This document shows positions 1 through 6,114 of a stretch of DNA of 9,783 bases, piece after piece. The DNA is from Pseudobdellovibrionaceae bacterium (GTDB lineage Bacteria; Bdellovibrionota; Bdellovibrionia; Bdellovibrionales; JAMPXM01), in the NCBI GenBank assembly GCA_016791465.1, contig JAEUWE010000505.1, positions 1-9,783 on the forward strand. Reading direction: 5' to 3'. Every line of letters begins with the position of its first letter. Position 1 is the first letter of the stretch. The translations under genes and the position numbers were made by a program. The notes under the pieces were generated by a model. That model worked only from the letters and a program-made list of their open reading frames with translations, had not been told where the DNA came from and did not search any database.

Positions 1-41
1 AGAAATTCTCGATTACTGCAGCAAATAGATCTGCGATTTAC

Positions 42-734
42 CTAGCGTACCTTCACTCCAACCGTCAGACCTTCGGCGGTTGGAAGAATGGTTGATCGAA
101 AACGCGGATGTGCCGCAAGCTCCCGATTGAAACGATCAAGAGAACCGACCATCTTCAATTCGTTGCCAGCGAGTTCCGCCGTCCGATGCACCTGGCCCCA
201 AGCAAAAGTATTGTCACCGAGAACAGCCCCACCCACGCGAAGGGTTTTCGCAGCCCAATCTAAATAGTCAGGATAGCCAGGCTTGTCGGCGTCGATGAAA
301 ACCAAATCAAACGGCCCCTCGGGCTCAACCTTCGGCAGCATATCGATGGCGGCTCCGACGTGAACAGTGACCTCCACGCCACGAAACTCACCTTGTTCTT
401 TAGCCCACGCGATATTGGCTGACGCGAGTGCCGCGTGCTTCTCGTTTTTCTCAAAGGTGTGGATCACTCCACCGCTCACCATCCCGCGAGCAAGACAGAT
501 CGCCGAATAACCGCCGAGAGTTCCGACTTCAATCACGCGACGAGGGTTCAAAAGCCGCGAAAGAATCTCGAGATGAAGCCCATCCATCGGACCGACTTGA
601 ATCGCAGGGAGCTCTCCTTCGGCAGACTTTCGACGCACAAAATCAAGAACAGGATCGATCGGATTGAACACGGATTCAGCATACGCTGCGATTTCAGGCA
701 TTCCCTGCCCAAAGGCCTTATTATCTTTTGCCAT
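42..734 (-). CDS. Class I SAM-dependent O-methyltransferase (Methyltransf_3 / catechol-OMT-like)
   Basis: Cytoplasmic methyltransferase of 230 residues that would move a methyl group from S-adenosylmethionine to a hydroxyl, often on a catechol-like small molecule; the true acceptor cannot be read from sequence. The SAM-binding motif I is VIEVGTLGGYSA (residues 67-78). The metal-site region FIDADK (D148, D150) is followed by GDN (D174, N175), the usual Asp/Asp-Asn arrangement of the divalent-metal-dependent family. Length matches the family (about 220 residues). The reading frame also has a GTG at 740, but the ATG at 734 has GAGG five bases upstream and is preferred. It is divergent from the small gene at 763, with only 28 bp between starts, so its promoter must overlap that gene. 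The family is clear; the substrate is unknown. Confidence 0.9.
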   Translation of the reverse strand: MAKDNKAFGQGMPEIAAYAESVFNPIDPVLDFVRRKSAEGELPAIQVGPMDGLHLEILSRLLNPRRVIEVGTLGGYSAICLARGMVSGGVIHTFEKNEKHAALASANIAWAKEQGEFRGVEVTVHVGAAIDMLPKVEPEGPFDLVFIDADKPGYPDYLDWAAKTLRVGGAVLGDNTFAWGQVHRTAELAGNELKMVGSLDRFNRELAAHPRFRSTILPTAEGLTVGVKVR

Positions 735-756
735 CGCCACCTCGTCTCGCTAGTCT
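728..756 (+). promoter_or_regulatory. Possible sigma70-type promoter for the 763 gene
   Basis: TTGCCA (728-733) is separated by 17 bp from TAGTCT (751-756). The -35 is a 5/6 match; the -10 is weak (3/6, but with the key A2 and T6). Transcription would start near 763, exactly the ATG of the downstream gene, which has no Shine-Dalgarno sequence. The -35 lies over the start codon of the divergent methyltransferase. Weak on its own; it gains some weight from similar layouts at 5062 and 7114. Confidence 0.3.
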
Positions 757-762
757 TGGGCC

Positions 763-1098
763 ATGTCGAACAGTCGATCAAGCCACGATTCAGCAAACAA
801 GAAAAAACCTCTCGGCGACGGGATCTCAACCGCTGCAACTCCAGAGGGAGCTGCGCAATTGGTAGCGAAAGCGGCCAATTCTGAGAACAAAGTCGGCTTT
901 AGTGGATCGATGTTTCGTCGCAAGCCAGGCGGAATGTTTTCTGGGCTTTTAAACGTTCTGTTCGGCAAAGATCCGGATATTTTCGATTCGGCAGGTCGCG
1001 TTCGCCATAAATTTCCGGATTCAAAATGGAAGGCCTGGGATGCTCGCATCCGCGAAGGCAAAGAATACGACTGGAAAAAGCACAGCGGCCGCAAGTAA
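763..1098 (+). CDS. Small basic hypothetical protein (111 aa)
   Basis: I do not recognise a named family. The N-terminal third (residues 1-45) is polar and low in complexity, probably disordered. The C-terminal half holds a hydrophobic/Gly patch (GGMFSGLLNVLFGKDPDIFD, about 56-75) and then a charged, aromatic tail with KWKAWDARIREGKEYDWKKH. There is no signal peptide and no clear transmembrane helix. The ordered composition of the C-terminal half and the tight fit between neighbours argue for a real gene. It starts 28 bp from the divergent methyltransferase and ends 6 bp before the stop of the convergent msrP. No ribosome binding site is visible before the ATG at 763; a promoter-like pair is placed so that the mRNA could be leaderless. 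Function unknown. Confidence 0.65.
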   Translation: MSNSRSSHDSANKKKPLGDGISTAATPEGAAQLVAKAANSENKVGFSGSMFRRKPGGMFSGLLNVLFGKDPDIFDSAGRVRHKFPDSKWKAWDARIREGKEYDWKKHSGRK

Positions 1099-1104
1099 GC
1101 CGCG

Positions 1105-2016
1105 CTAGTAGTTCACTTTTAAATCAAGCCCTTTATAGAGCGAGGCCACTTGCTCTTCATAGCCATTGAAACGCAGGGTTTTCAGTTTCGTCGGAAAGAA
1201 ACTTCCGTCAATTCGGGTCTCTTTGGCTTGCGACCAGCGCGGGTGCGAAACATCCGGATTCACATTGGCATAGAAACCGTACTCGCTTGGCGCGAGCTGC
1301 TGCCAAAGTGTCTTTGGCTGTTCGGCGACAAACTCAATCAATGCAATCGACTTGATACTTTTAAAGCCGTACTTCCACGGCACGACCAGCCGGATCGGCG
1401 CGCCGTTCTGATTTTGTAGAGGCTTGCCATAAAGTCCTGTCGCCATAAATGCGAGTGGGTGCTTCGCCTCCTCAATCGTCAATCCCTCCGTGTACGGCCA
1501 TGGGTAGTGCGGCATTCCGGCAATATTCGGCATCGCTTTGCGGTCGACGTAAGTCACAAATCGAACAAACTTTGCGCTCGGCTTTGGCTTTGCTTCGTCA
1601 ATCAACTTTGCCAGCGGAAATCCTCGCCACGGAAGCACCATCGACCACGCCTCAACACAACGAAATCGATAAGTGCGATCTTCAATTGCCGTCTTCTTTA
1701 AAAAACTTGAGAGCTCGAGGGTGAACGGTTTCTCAACAAGACCATCAATTTTTATGTTCCAAGGATCGGGACGCTTCCACTTTCCGGCAACCCCACGGAC
1801 CTCTTTTTTATCAAGACTGAACTCGTAATAGTTATTGTAGCTGGTGGCGTGCTCTTCTTTTGTTACGGGACGATCGGGATCATTGACCACGTAGGCCGCG
1901 GCACCCGCTTGGCGCAAAAGGAGACTTGCACCAGCAAAACCAGAGGCTGCCAAAAACTCACGGCGCTTCAAGTACACCTCTTCCGGGGTGATGGCGTCAT
2001 CAATCGAGAATTTCAT
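1105..2016 (-). CDS. msrP: Periplasmic methionine-sulfoxide reductase catalytic subunit MsrP (YedY family)
   Basis: Molybdenum-cofactor enzyme of 303 residues that repairs oxidised methionines in periplasmic proteins, taking electrons from the membrane subunit MsrQ. The N-terminus carries a Tat signal with the twin arginines R18-R19 in KRREFLAASGFAGASLLL, as expected for a cofactor-loaded protein exported folded. The cofactor-binding cysteine is C120 in YRFRCVEAWSM, followed by the conserved LPWRGFPL. The GAPIRLVVPWKYGFKSIKSI segment is also typical of the family. Length is close to E. coli MsrP (334 residues). The start at 2016 is supported by AGGAG with a 5-base spacer (2026-2022). The gene is divergent from msrQ instead of preceding it in an operon. 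Confidence 0.96.
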   Translation of the reverse strand: MKFSIDDAITPEEVYLKRREFLAASGFAGASLLLRQAGAAAYVVNDPDRPVTKEEHATSYNNYYEFSLDKKEVRGVAGKWKRPDPWNIKIDGLVEKPFTLELSSFLKKTAIEDRTYRFRCVEAWSMVLPWRGFPLAKLIDEAKPKPSAKFVRFVTYVDRKAMPNIAGMPHYPWPYTEGLTIEEAKHPLAFMATGLYGKPLQNQNGAPIRLVVPWKYGFKSIKSIALIEFVAEQPKTLWQQLAPSEYGFYANVNPDVSHPRWSQAKETRIDGSFFPTKLKTLRFNGYEEQVASLYKGLDLKVNY

Positions 2017-2063
2017 AAACTCTCCTCTTCGTTGTGCTGACTCTTATGATCTATGCTGGGACT

Positions 2064-2672
2064 ATGAGAGTTCCGGCTCGTCTTGGCTTGGTCAAGTCAT
2101 CACTTCTTCTCGCGCTGCCACTGCTGTGGATCACCTACGAGATGCTTCACCTCGGGCCTTCGGCAAATCCGGCCAAGGATCTCAATCACCTCTTTGGCCG
2201 CGCTGGCTTTTACATGCTGGCGCTCAATCTCATCATTGGCTCATGGCTCGCCTTCTGGCCACTCCCCAACAACCTTCGCTGGCTCTTTCCTTTTCGTCGT
2301 CCACTTGGAGTTGCCGGCACGCTGTACACGGCGACTCACATTGCTCTCCACTTTGTGATCGAAGGCGATCTCAGCGATGGGATCAGTGCGATCGTCGAGG
2401 CCCGCTATCTCTGGTTTGGCCTTGCTGGGTTTCTGATTTTACTGGCACTCGCGCTGACCTCAAACAATGCGTCCGTGCGCAAGCTCGGGAAACGCTGGAA
2501 GAAACTTCATCGACTCGCCTACCTCGCATTCGGCATCACGTCGGCACATGCGCTCTCCATCGAGAAAGCCGATCTCGTTCATTTTAGCAGCATTGCGCTC
2601 CTTGTTATGCTTCCACTTTCAGCGCGCCTGCTCCGTTACGCCGCAAAGCACCTAACCAGCGCAAGGCGTTAA
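2064..2672 (+). CDS. msrQ: Haem-binding membrane subunit MsrQ (YedZ / ferric reductase-like)
   Basis: Inner-membrane b-type cytochrome that passes electrons from the respiratory chain or flavin reductase to MsrP. From the ATG at 2064 it has 202 residues, close to E. coli MsrQ (211). About five or six hydrophobic segments are visible, starting with LLLALPLLWITYEML. Candidate haem ligands are H92 and H96 (YTATHIALHF), H149 (KLHRLAYLAFG) and H162 (SAHALS), as in the family. The phrase FGRAGFYMLALNL and the loop LRWLFPFRRPLGVAG are characteristic. The frame is also open to a GTG at 2034 and an ATG at 2046, but none of the three has a good ribosome binding site; 2064 gives the usual short N-terminus before the first helix. 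It starts 47 bp from msrP on the other strand. Confidence 0.93.
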   Translation: MRVPARLGLVKSSLLLALPLLWITYEMLHLGPSANPAKDLNHLFGRAGFYMLALNLIIGSWLAFWPLPNNLRWLFPFRRPLGVAGTLYTATHIALHFVIEGDLSDGISAIVEARYLWFGLAGFLILLALALTSNNASVRKLGKRWKKLHRLAYLAFGITSAHALSIEKADLVHFSSIALLVMLPLSARLLRYAAKHLTSARR

Positions 2673-2715
2673 GTCCATAGCCGACGTCCAAACCAAATTC
2701 TGACCCGCTTTTTCA

Positions 2716-2746
2716 TTGCAGGAGCCTAGAGCGCTCACGCTAGATT
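2716..2746 (+). promoter_or_regulatory. Possible promoter with internal dyad upstream of the HNH nuclease
   Basis: The 113-bp gap between msrQ and the nuclease gene holds TTGCAG (2716-2721) and TAGATT (2741-2746), 19 bp apart, a weak sigma70-like pair. Within the spacer and -10 lies an imperfect inverted repeat bounded by CTAG at both ends (2726-2743, 6 of 9 positions symmetric), a possible operator. Transcription from here would give a leader of about 33 nt with GGGG (2778-2781) four bases before the GTG start. Low confidence. Confidence 0.25.
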
Positions 2747-2785
2747 AGTTCCATTCTGAAACCAACCGACCACGACCGGGGCCTC

Positions 2786-3703
2786 GTGAAACGACAAGCA
2801 ACTCAAACGGCATTGCGATTTTCAGTGCACGCTCTCTTGAGTGTCGCACTGCTTGCCGTTCTGTCGCTGACGACCTCGCTCGCTCACGCGAGAAAAACAG
2901 AGTCCTATCAGCCGCGCGCCGAAGACATTCTCTTTCTTGGTGTTCAAGGTCTCGTTGATGAACTGCGACTCGACGAACAAACCGTGCTTCCGGCGCAAGC
3001 CGAAATGCACCACCAGGGCTACGGCAGTGTCCTGGCCGCCCCAGTCTTCGACCTTGTTCAATACATGCGAAACAACATCGATCCGCGAACTCCGGATGAG
3101 ATTCTCGCCTCGCTCCCTCGCTATAACCGCCTCGCCATGTTTGGCGGCTGGGTCAACGACAACCCTGATCAAAACTGTTACAATACTCGCGTCGAAGCTT
3201 TAATTCGTGATGTCGAGGACACCAATAGCCTGACTTTCGTGAAAGGCAACCCCTGCAATATCGCCAAAGGTGTTTGGGATGATCCTTATACCGGCACAAC
3301 GTTCAAACTCGCCTCAGCCGTTCAGATCGATCACTTTATTCCTCTGAAGCACGCCTACCAGTCCGGCGCACATGCTTGGTCAAAAGAGCGCCGCTGCCAC
3401 TACACCAACTATATGGGAAACAACTTCCACTTGCTGACCGTCAGTGGCCACGAAAACATGTCCAAGGGCGGGAATAGTCCAACCGAATATCTTCCCCCAA
3501 ACGAAACCTATGTCTGCCAGTACCTTTCGCAGTGGATGAAAGTGAAAGCGATCTGGAATCTTACCTATACGGCAGACGAAAAACAGAAAATCGAAACCGA
3601 GCTTTCTCTACGTGAGTGCCCGCGCGAACTTGGGACGATGTCCGCCGTTGACATTCATGATCAACGTGCGGCTTCGATTGAAATCAGCGACGGCTGTCGA
3701 TAA
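2786..3703 (+). CDS. Secreted HNH endonuclease (DUF1524 / GmrSD C-terminal type)
   Basis: Predicted exported non-specific nuclease of 305 residues. Residues 1-35 form a Sec signal peptide (KRQ start, hydrophobic core ALLSVALLAVLSL, cleavage after AHA-35). Residues 36-110 are an extra N-terminal region I do not recognise. The nuclease domain follows: RYNRLAMFGGW, GVWDDPYTG (162-170), the catalytic DH at D182-H183 in QIDHFIPLKHAYQSGAHAW, then NNFHLLTVSGHENMSKG with N212/N213, N224 and K227, then the P-x4-LPP stretch. Six cysteines (131, 157, 204, 244, 278, 304) fit disulphides outside the cytoplasm. Family members are usually shorter; the extra length is the N-terminal part. No immunity gene is adjacent, which fits a nuclease kept inactive by export. 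The GTG start is preceded by GGGG. A role in degrading extracellular or prey DNA is inference. Confidence 0.88.
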   Translation: MKRQATQTALRFSVHALLSVALLAVLSLTTSLAHARKTESYQPRAEDILFLGVQGLVDELRLDEQTVLPAQAEMHHQGYGSVLAAPVFDLVQYMRNNIDPRTPDEILASLPRYNRLAMFGGWVNDNPDQNCYNTRVEALIRDVEDTNSLTFVKGNPCNIAKGVWDDPYTGTTFKLASAVQIDHFIPLKHAYQSGAHAWSKERRCHYTNYMGNNFHLLTVSGHENMSKGGNSPTEYLPPNETYVCQYLSQWMKVKAIWNLTYTADEKQKIETELSLRECPRELGTMSAVDIHDQRAASIEISDGCR

Positions 3704-3735
3704 TCCAAACTGGCCCACTTTCGTGTGGAATGGGA

Positions 3736-4989
3736 TCAGAACTTTGCCCTTAAAAGTCTTTCCCGATAGAGATCTTGGATTGCCGCTCCAAGCGGCGCCC
3801 CTTCAAGCGGACCACGTAGCGCCCGAACTTCGGCCGCGCCCGGAATTTTTGGCGCCTGCCCGAGACTTAATCCGCGACGATTCAAAAGCTCCTCAGCGCC
3901 GATGAGTAACCCTGGAATCTCCAATCTGTTCTCAAGAACCCTTAACACTCTCCTGCTTCGCGGGTCGACGAGAACGAGAAGCTGGGCAAGCAAGCGCCGA
4001 TCGAGCGTCGTGCTTTTCAATTCGTGTTTGGCCCAAAGCCGATCCACTTCTGACGCAGGCAACAGTGGACGACTGGATTCCACGAGTCCGCCATCAAAAC
4101 ATTGGAGCTCGCGGCGCAACCACTGCAAAAGCAAAATGAAGTCGCGACCATAACGATACTCTTTCAGAGTTAACTCGAACGTCGACTCCGCCACCTCTCC
4201 ACTTTGCAGAAGCGGCCAAAAAAAGTGGAGTCGGCGTTCTTCTAAAGAAAAACCAGTCAGCGAAGTCGTGAGTGGAAACAGGATTGGCGACCACAGCGGA
4301 AACACAACGCGATCAAGCTCGAGCCGCTGAAAACAGCGAAGCCCTTCCTCGGCATAGCGACCAATCAAGAGTTTATCAAATTCGACAGTCAAACGCTCGC
4401 GACTGACCTTAGTGAGAGTTCCGGCAGCAGCATGGACTGCGCGCTCTGTCGCGGGTTCGAGTTCAAAACCAAGCTGTGCCGTGAATCGAACAGCCCGCAT
4501 GACTCTCAGTGCGTCTTCTTGAAATCGCTTTGCCGGCTCTCCAACGGCTCGGATAACTCGGCTTTGAAGATCTCGGATTCCATCGACAACATCGATAAGC
4601 TCCTTTGTCGCTGGATCATAGAACATCGCATTGATCGTAAAATCGCGGCGTTCCGCATCGTGCTCGAGATTCGAAAAGACGATGCTATCGGGGTGGCGCC
4701 CGTCAGTGTAGGCTCCATCTGCACGGAAAGTCGCAACTTCGATCGGTCCTGAGTCAGCCAAGACGACAATGACACCAAAACTTTTCCCGACACCGATCGT
4801 TTTTTGCGCAAGGCCTCTAAAAACTGCTTCGATTTGATCAGGCGTTGCGGAGGTCGCGACATCAAATTCGTTCGGCGAAAGCCCAAGCCAGGCGTCGCGA
4901 ACAGCTCCTCCTGCCACCACGGCCTGATACCCGGCGGTACGAAGATGCGCGCAAACCAACTCCACATCAGGCCATTTCGGACTCTGCAT
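3736..4989 (-). CDS. cca: Class II tRNA nucleotidyltransferase (CCA-adding / poly(A) polymerase family)
   Basis: Adds or repairs the 3' CCA end of tRNA; the same family includes poly(A) polymerases, and CCA addition is the more likely role because the C-terminus lacks a long basic PcnB-like tail. With 417 residues it has the head-domain signature GGAVRD (27-32), the metal-site motif EFDVAT (41-46), GRHPDSIVF, RRDFTINAM (114-122) and the nucleotide-selecting block FQEDALRVMRAVRF (147-160). No HD domain is visible. The first carboxylate of the canonical DxD is Glu41 rather than Asp. The start at 4989 is chosen because AGAAGG stands five bases upstream; ATG 5034 and TTG 5070 in the same frame lack a good site, and the latter would run into queG. 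It ends 32 bp from the convergent nuclease gene and is divergent from queG. Confidence 0.92.
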   Translation of the reverse strand: MQSPKWPDVELVCAHLRTAGYQAVVAGGAVRDAWLGLSPNEFDVATSATPDQIEAVFRGLAQKTIGVGKSFGVIVVLADSGPIEVATFRADGAYTDGRHPDSIVFSNLEHDAERRDFTINAMFYDPATKELIDVVDGIRDLQSRVIRAVGEPAKRFQEDALRVMRAVRFTAQLGFELEPATERAVHAAAGTLTKVSRERLTVEFDKLLIGRYAEEGLRCFQRLELDRVVFPLWSPILFPLTTSLTGFSLEERRLHFFWPLLQSGEVAESTFELTLKEYRYGRDFILLLQWLRRELQCFDGGLVESSRPLLPASEVDRLWAKHELKSTTLDRRLLAQLLVLVDPRSRRVLRVLENRLEIPGLLIGAEELLNRRGLSLGQAPKIPGAAEVRALRGPLEGAPLGAAIQDLYRERLLRAKF

Positions 4990-5023
4990 GAGAGCCTTCT
5001 GAAACTCAGTGGTGGCGTGCGTT

Positions 5024-5052
5024 TTGACAAGCATTTCTATAAGGCTAATGAT
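5024..5052 (+). promoter_or_regulatory. Probable sigma70-type promoter of queG
   Basis: A perfect -35 TTGACA (5024-5029) is followed after 17 bp by AATGAT (5047-5052), a 4/6 -10 that keeps A2 and T6. Transcription would begin near 5059, about 3 nt before the queG ATG at 5062, which has no convincing Shine-Dalgarno sequence. The element sits in the 72-bp gap between cca and queG if cca starts at 4989; it would lie in cca coding sequence if cca started at 5034. Confidence 0.45.
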
Positions 5053-5061
5053 CGAAGCCAC

Positions 5062-6114
5062 ATGGAGCAATCAGAACTATGGCGGCAGAGTGATCTTGAG
5101 TGGCTAAAAAGTGAGGGGTTTACTCGCTTTGGCCTCGCTCGGCTTGAAAGACCTCTCTCTCTTGCCATGTATGATGAGTGGCTCAACGAAGGTCTTCATG
5201 GTGAGATGGATTATCTCGCTCGACACCGCGACCAGAAAGCAGATCCAAAACTCTTTGAAGCGAGGATGCGTTCAGCTTTGGTTTTCTCGATCGATTATGT
5301 TGCAGAAGATGCGGCGACAAAAAGCGTCCCTCATCTCACTGCGGTGAGGACCGCGCTCTATGCTCGCTCGCAGCCTGAGGCCGCTGACTATCACGTCGCG
5401 ATCAAACGTCGCCTGCAGCCAGTATTGAATCGTCTTGAATTGCAATTTCCAAGCGCGCAGTTTCGACTGGCAATCGACACTGCACCTGTGCTCGAACGCG
5501 AACTCGCGCAAAGAGCCGGCCTTGGCTGGGTCGGAAAGAACACCTGCTTGATTGATCGCAAAGCGGGAAGTCTGTTTTTTATTGCCGAGATCCTTTCGTC
5601 TCTTGATCTCGCCGATGTGCAAATGCCTGCGCCTGATCACTGCGGAACCTGTACGCGGTGCCTGGACGCCTGCCCAACGCAAGCTCTCATCAGTCCGCGA
5701 AAACTCGATGCCCGGCGGTGTATTTCGTATTGGACCATCGAAGCGAAGACGGTTCCACCTGAGGAACTCCGCCCGGGATTTCAGGATTGGTTTTTTGGTT
5801 GCGATATCTGCCAGACGGTTTGTCCCTGGAATATTAAACGCTGGGGTGAATCGACGTTCAAGATGAAGAATGACCGCGAAGAGCTCGTGCGCGAACTGCG
5901 TTGGATCCTCACAGAAACCAACTCAAAAATCGAAAAGACATTTCAGCATACAGCACTGGCGCGAGCCCGCGGCCGTGGACTTAAGCGAAATGCTCTTATC
6001 GTCATTGGAAACTCACGCCTGCATGAACTCAAGTCCGAGGTCGAAGCCTTCGTCGCCGATTCCAAACTTGCAGAACTTGCTGAGTGGACACTCAATCAAT
6101 TCAACAAGGCCTGA
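5062..6114 (+). CDS. queG: Epoxyqueuosine reductase QueG
   Basis: Cobalamin-dependent iron-sulfur enzyme that reduces epoxyqueuosine to queuosine at the wobble base of tRNAs for Asp, Asn, His and Tyr. The 350-residue product has the catalytic Asp D139 in AIDTAPVLERELAQ, then GLGWVGKNTCLI (153-164). The two [4Fe-4S] cluster motifs are CGTCTRCLDACP (C194, C197, C200, C204) and GCDICQTVCPWN (C247, C250, C254), with RRCISYWTIE (C220) between them. The C-terminus has the HEAT-like R-x-K-RNALIVIGN segment. Length is slightly below E. coli QueG (379). The ATG at 5062 is chosen because homologous sequence begins there; the frame is open further upstream, but only over the antisense of cca. It overlaps the end of the convergent gene at 6096 by 19 bp. 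Confidence 0.96.
   Translation: MEQSELWRQSDLEWLKSEGFTRFGLARLERPLSLAMYDEWLNEGLHGEMDYLARHRDQKADPKLFEARMRSALVFSIDYVAEDAATKSVPHLTAVRTALYARSQPEAADYHVAIKRRLQPVLNRLELQFPSAQFRLAIDTAPVLERELAQRAGLGWVGKNTCLIDRKAGSLFFIAEILSSLDLADVQMPAPDHCGTCTRCLDACPTQALISPRKLDARRCISYWTIEAKTVPPEELRPGFQDWFFGCDICQTVCPWNIKRWGESTFKMKNDREELVRELRWILTETNSKIEKTFQHTALARARGRGLKRNALIVIGNSRLHELKSEVEAFVADSKLAELAEWTLNQFNKA

Noticed and set aside
1..41. Possible terminator or gene end before the methyltransferase stop
   Set aside because: The 41 bases hold no stem with a T-run and no recognisable coding sequence.
435..884. Open frame of 149 codons on the plus strand
   Set aside because: It runs antisense to the methyltransferase and then out of frame through the 763 gene; composition is Arg/Ser/His-rich without any motif, typical of a shadow frame.
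1084..1104. Hairpin across the convergent ends of the 763 gene and msrP
   Set aside because: The stem GCGGC/GCCGC is only 5 bp with a 9-base loop and lacks a T-tract; not distinguishable from chance.
2045..2050. TATGAT as a -10 element for msrQ
   Set aside because: The hexamer is a good match, but nothing resembling a -35 lies 16-18 bp upstream and there is no extended -10 TG.
1988..2587. Open frame of 199 codons on the plus strand
   Set aside because: Overlaps msrQ in another frame; the product is rich in Ser, Arg and Trp with no domain, while msrQ in the competing frame has clear family motifs.
3704..3735. Bidirectional terminator between the nuclease gene and cca
   Set aside because: Only a 4-bp stem (CCAC/GTGG) is visible in the 32-bp convergent gap, and no T-run follows on either strand.
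4804..5061. N-terminal extension of queG upstream of 5062
   Set aside because: The extra 86 codons are entirely antisense to cca or in its leader; QueG family similarity begins at MEQSELW and a promoter lies within the stretch.
4990..5070. Longer cca forms starting at ATG 5034 or TTG 5070
   Set aside because: No ribosome binding site precedes either; the ATG at 4989 has AGAAGG at good spacing, and the family core begins soon after it.
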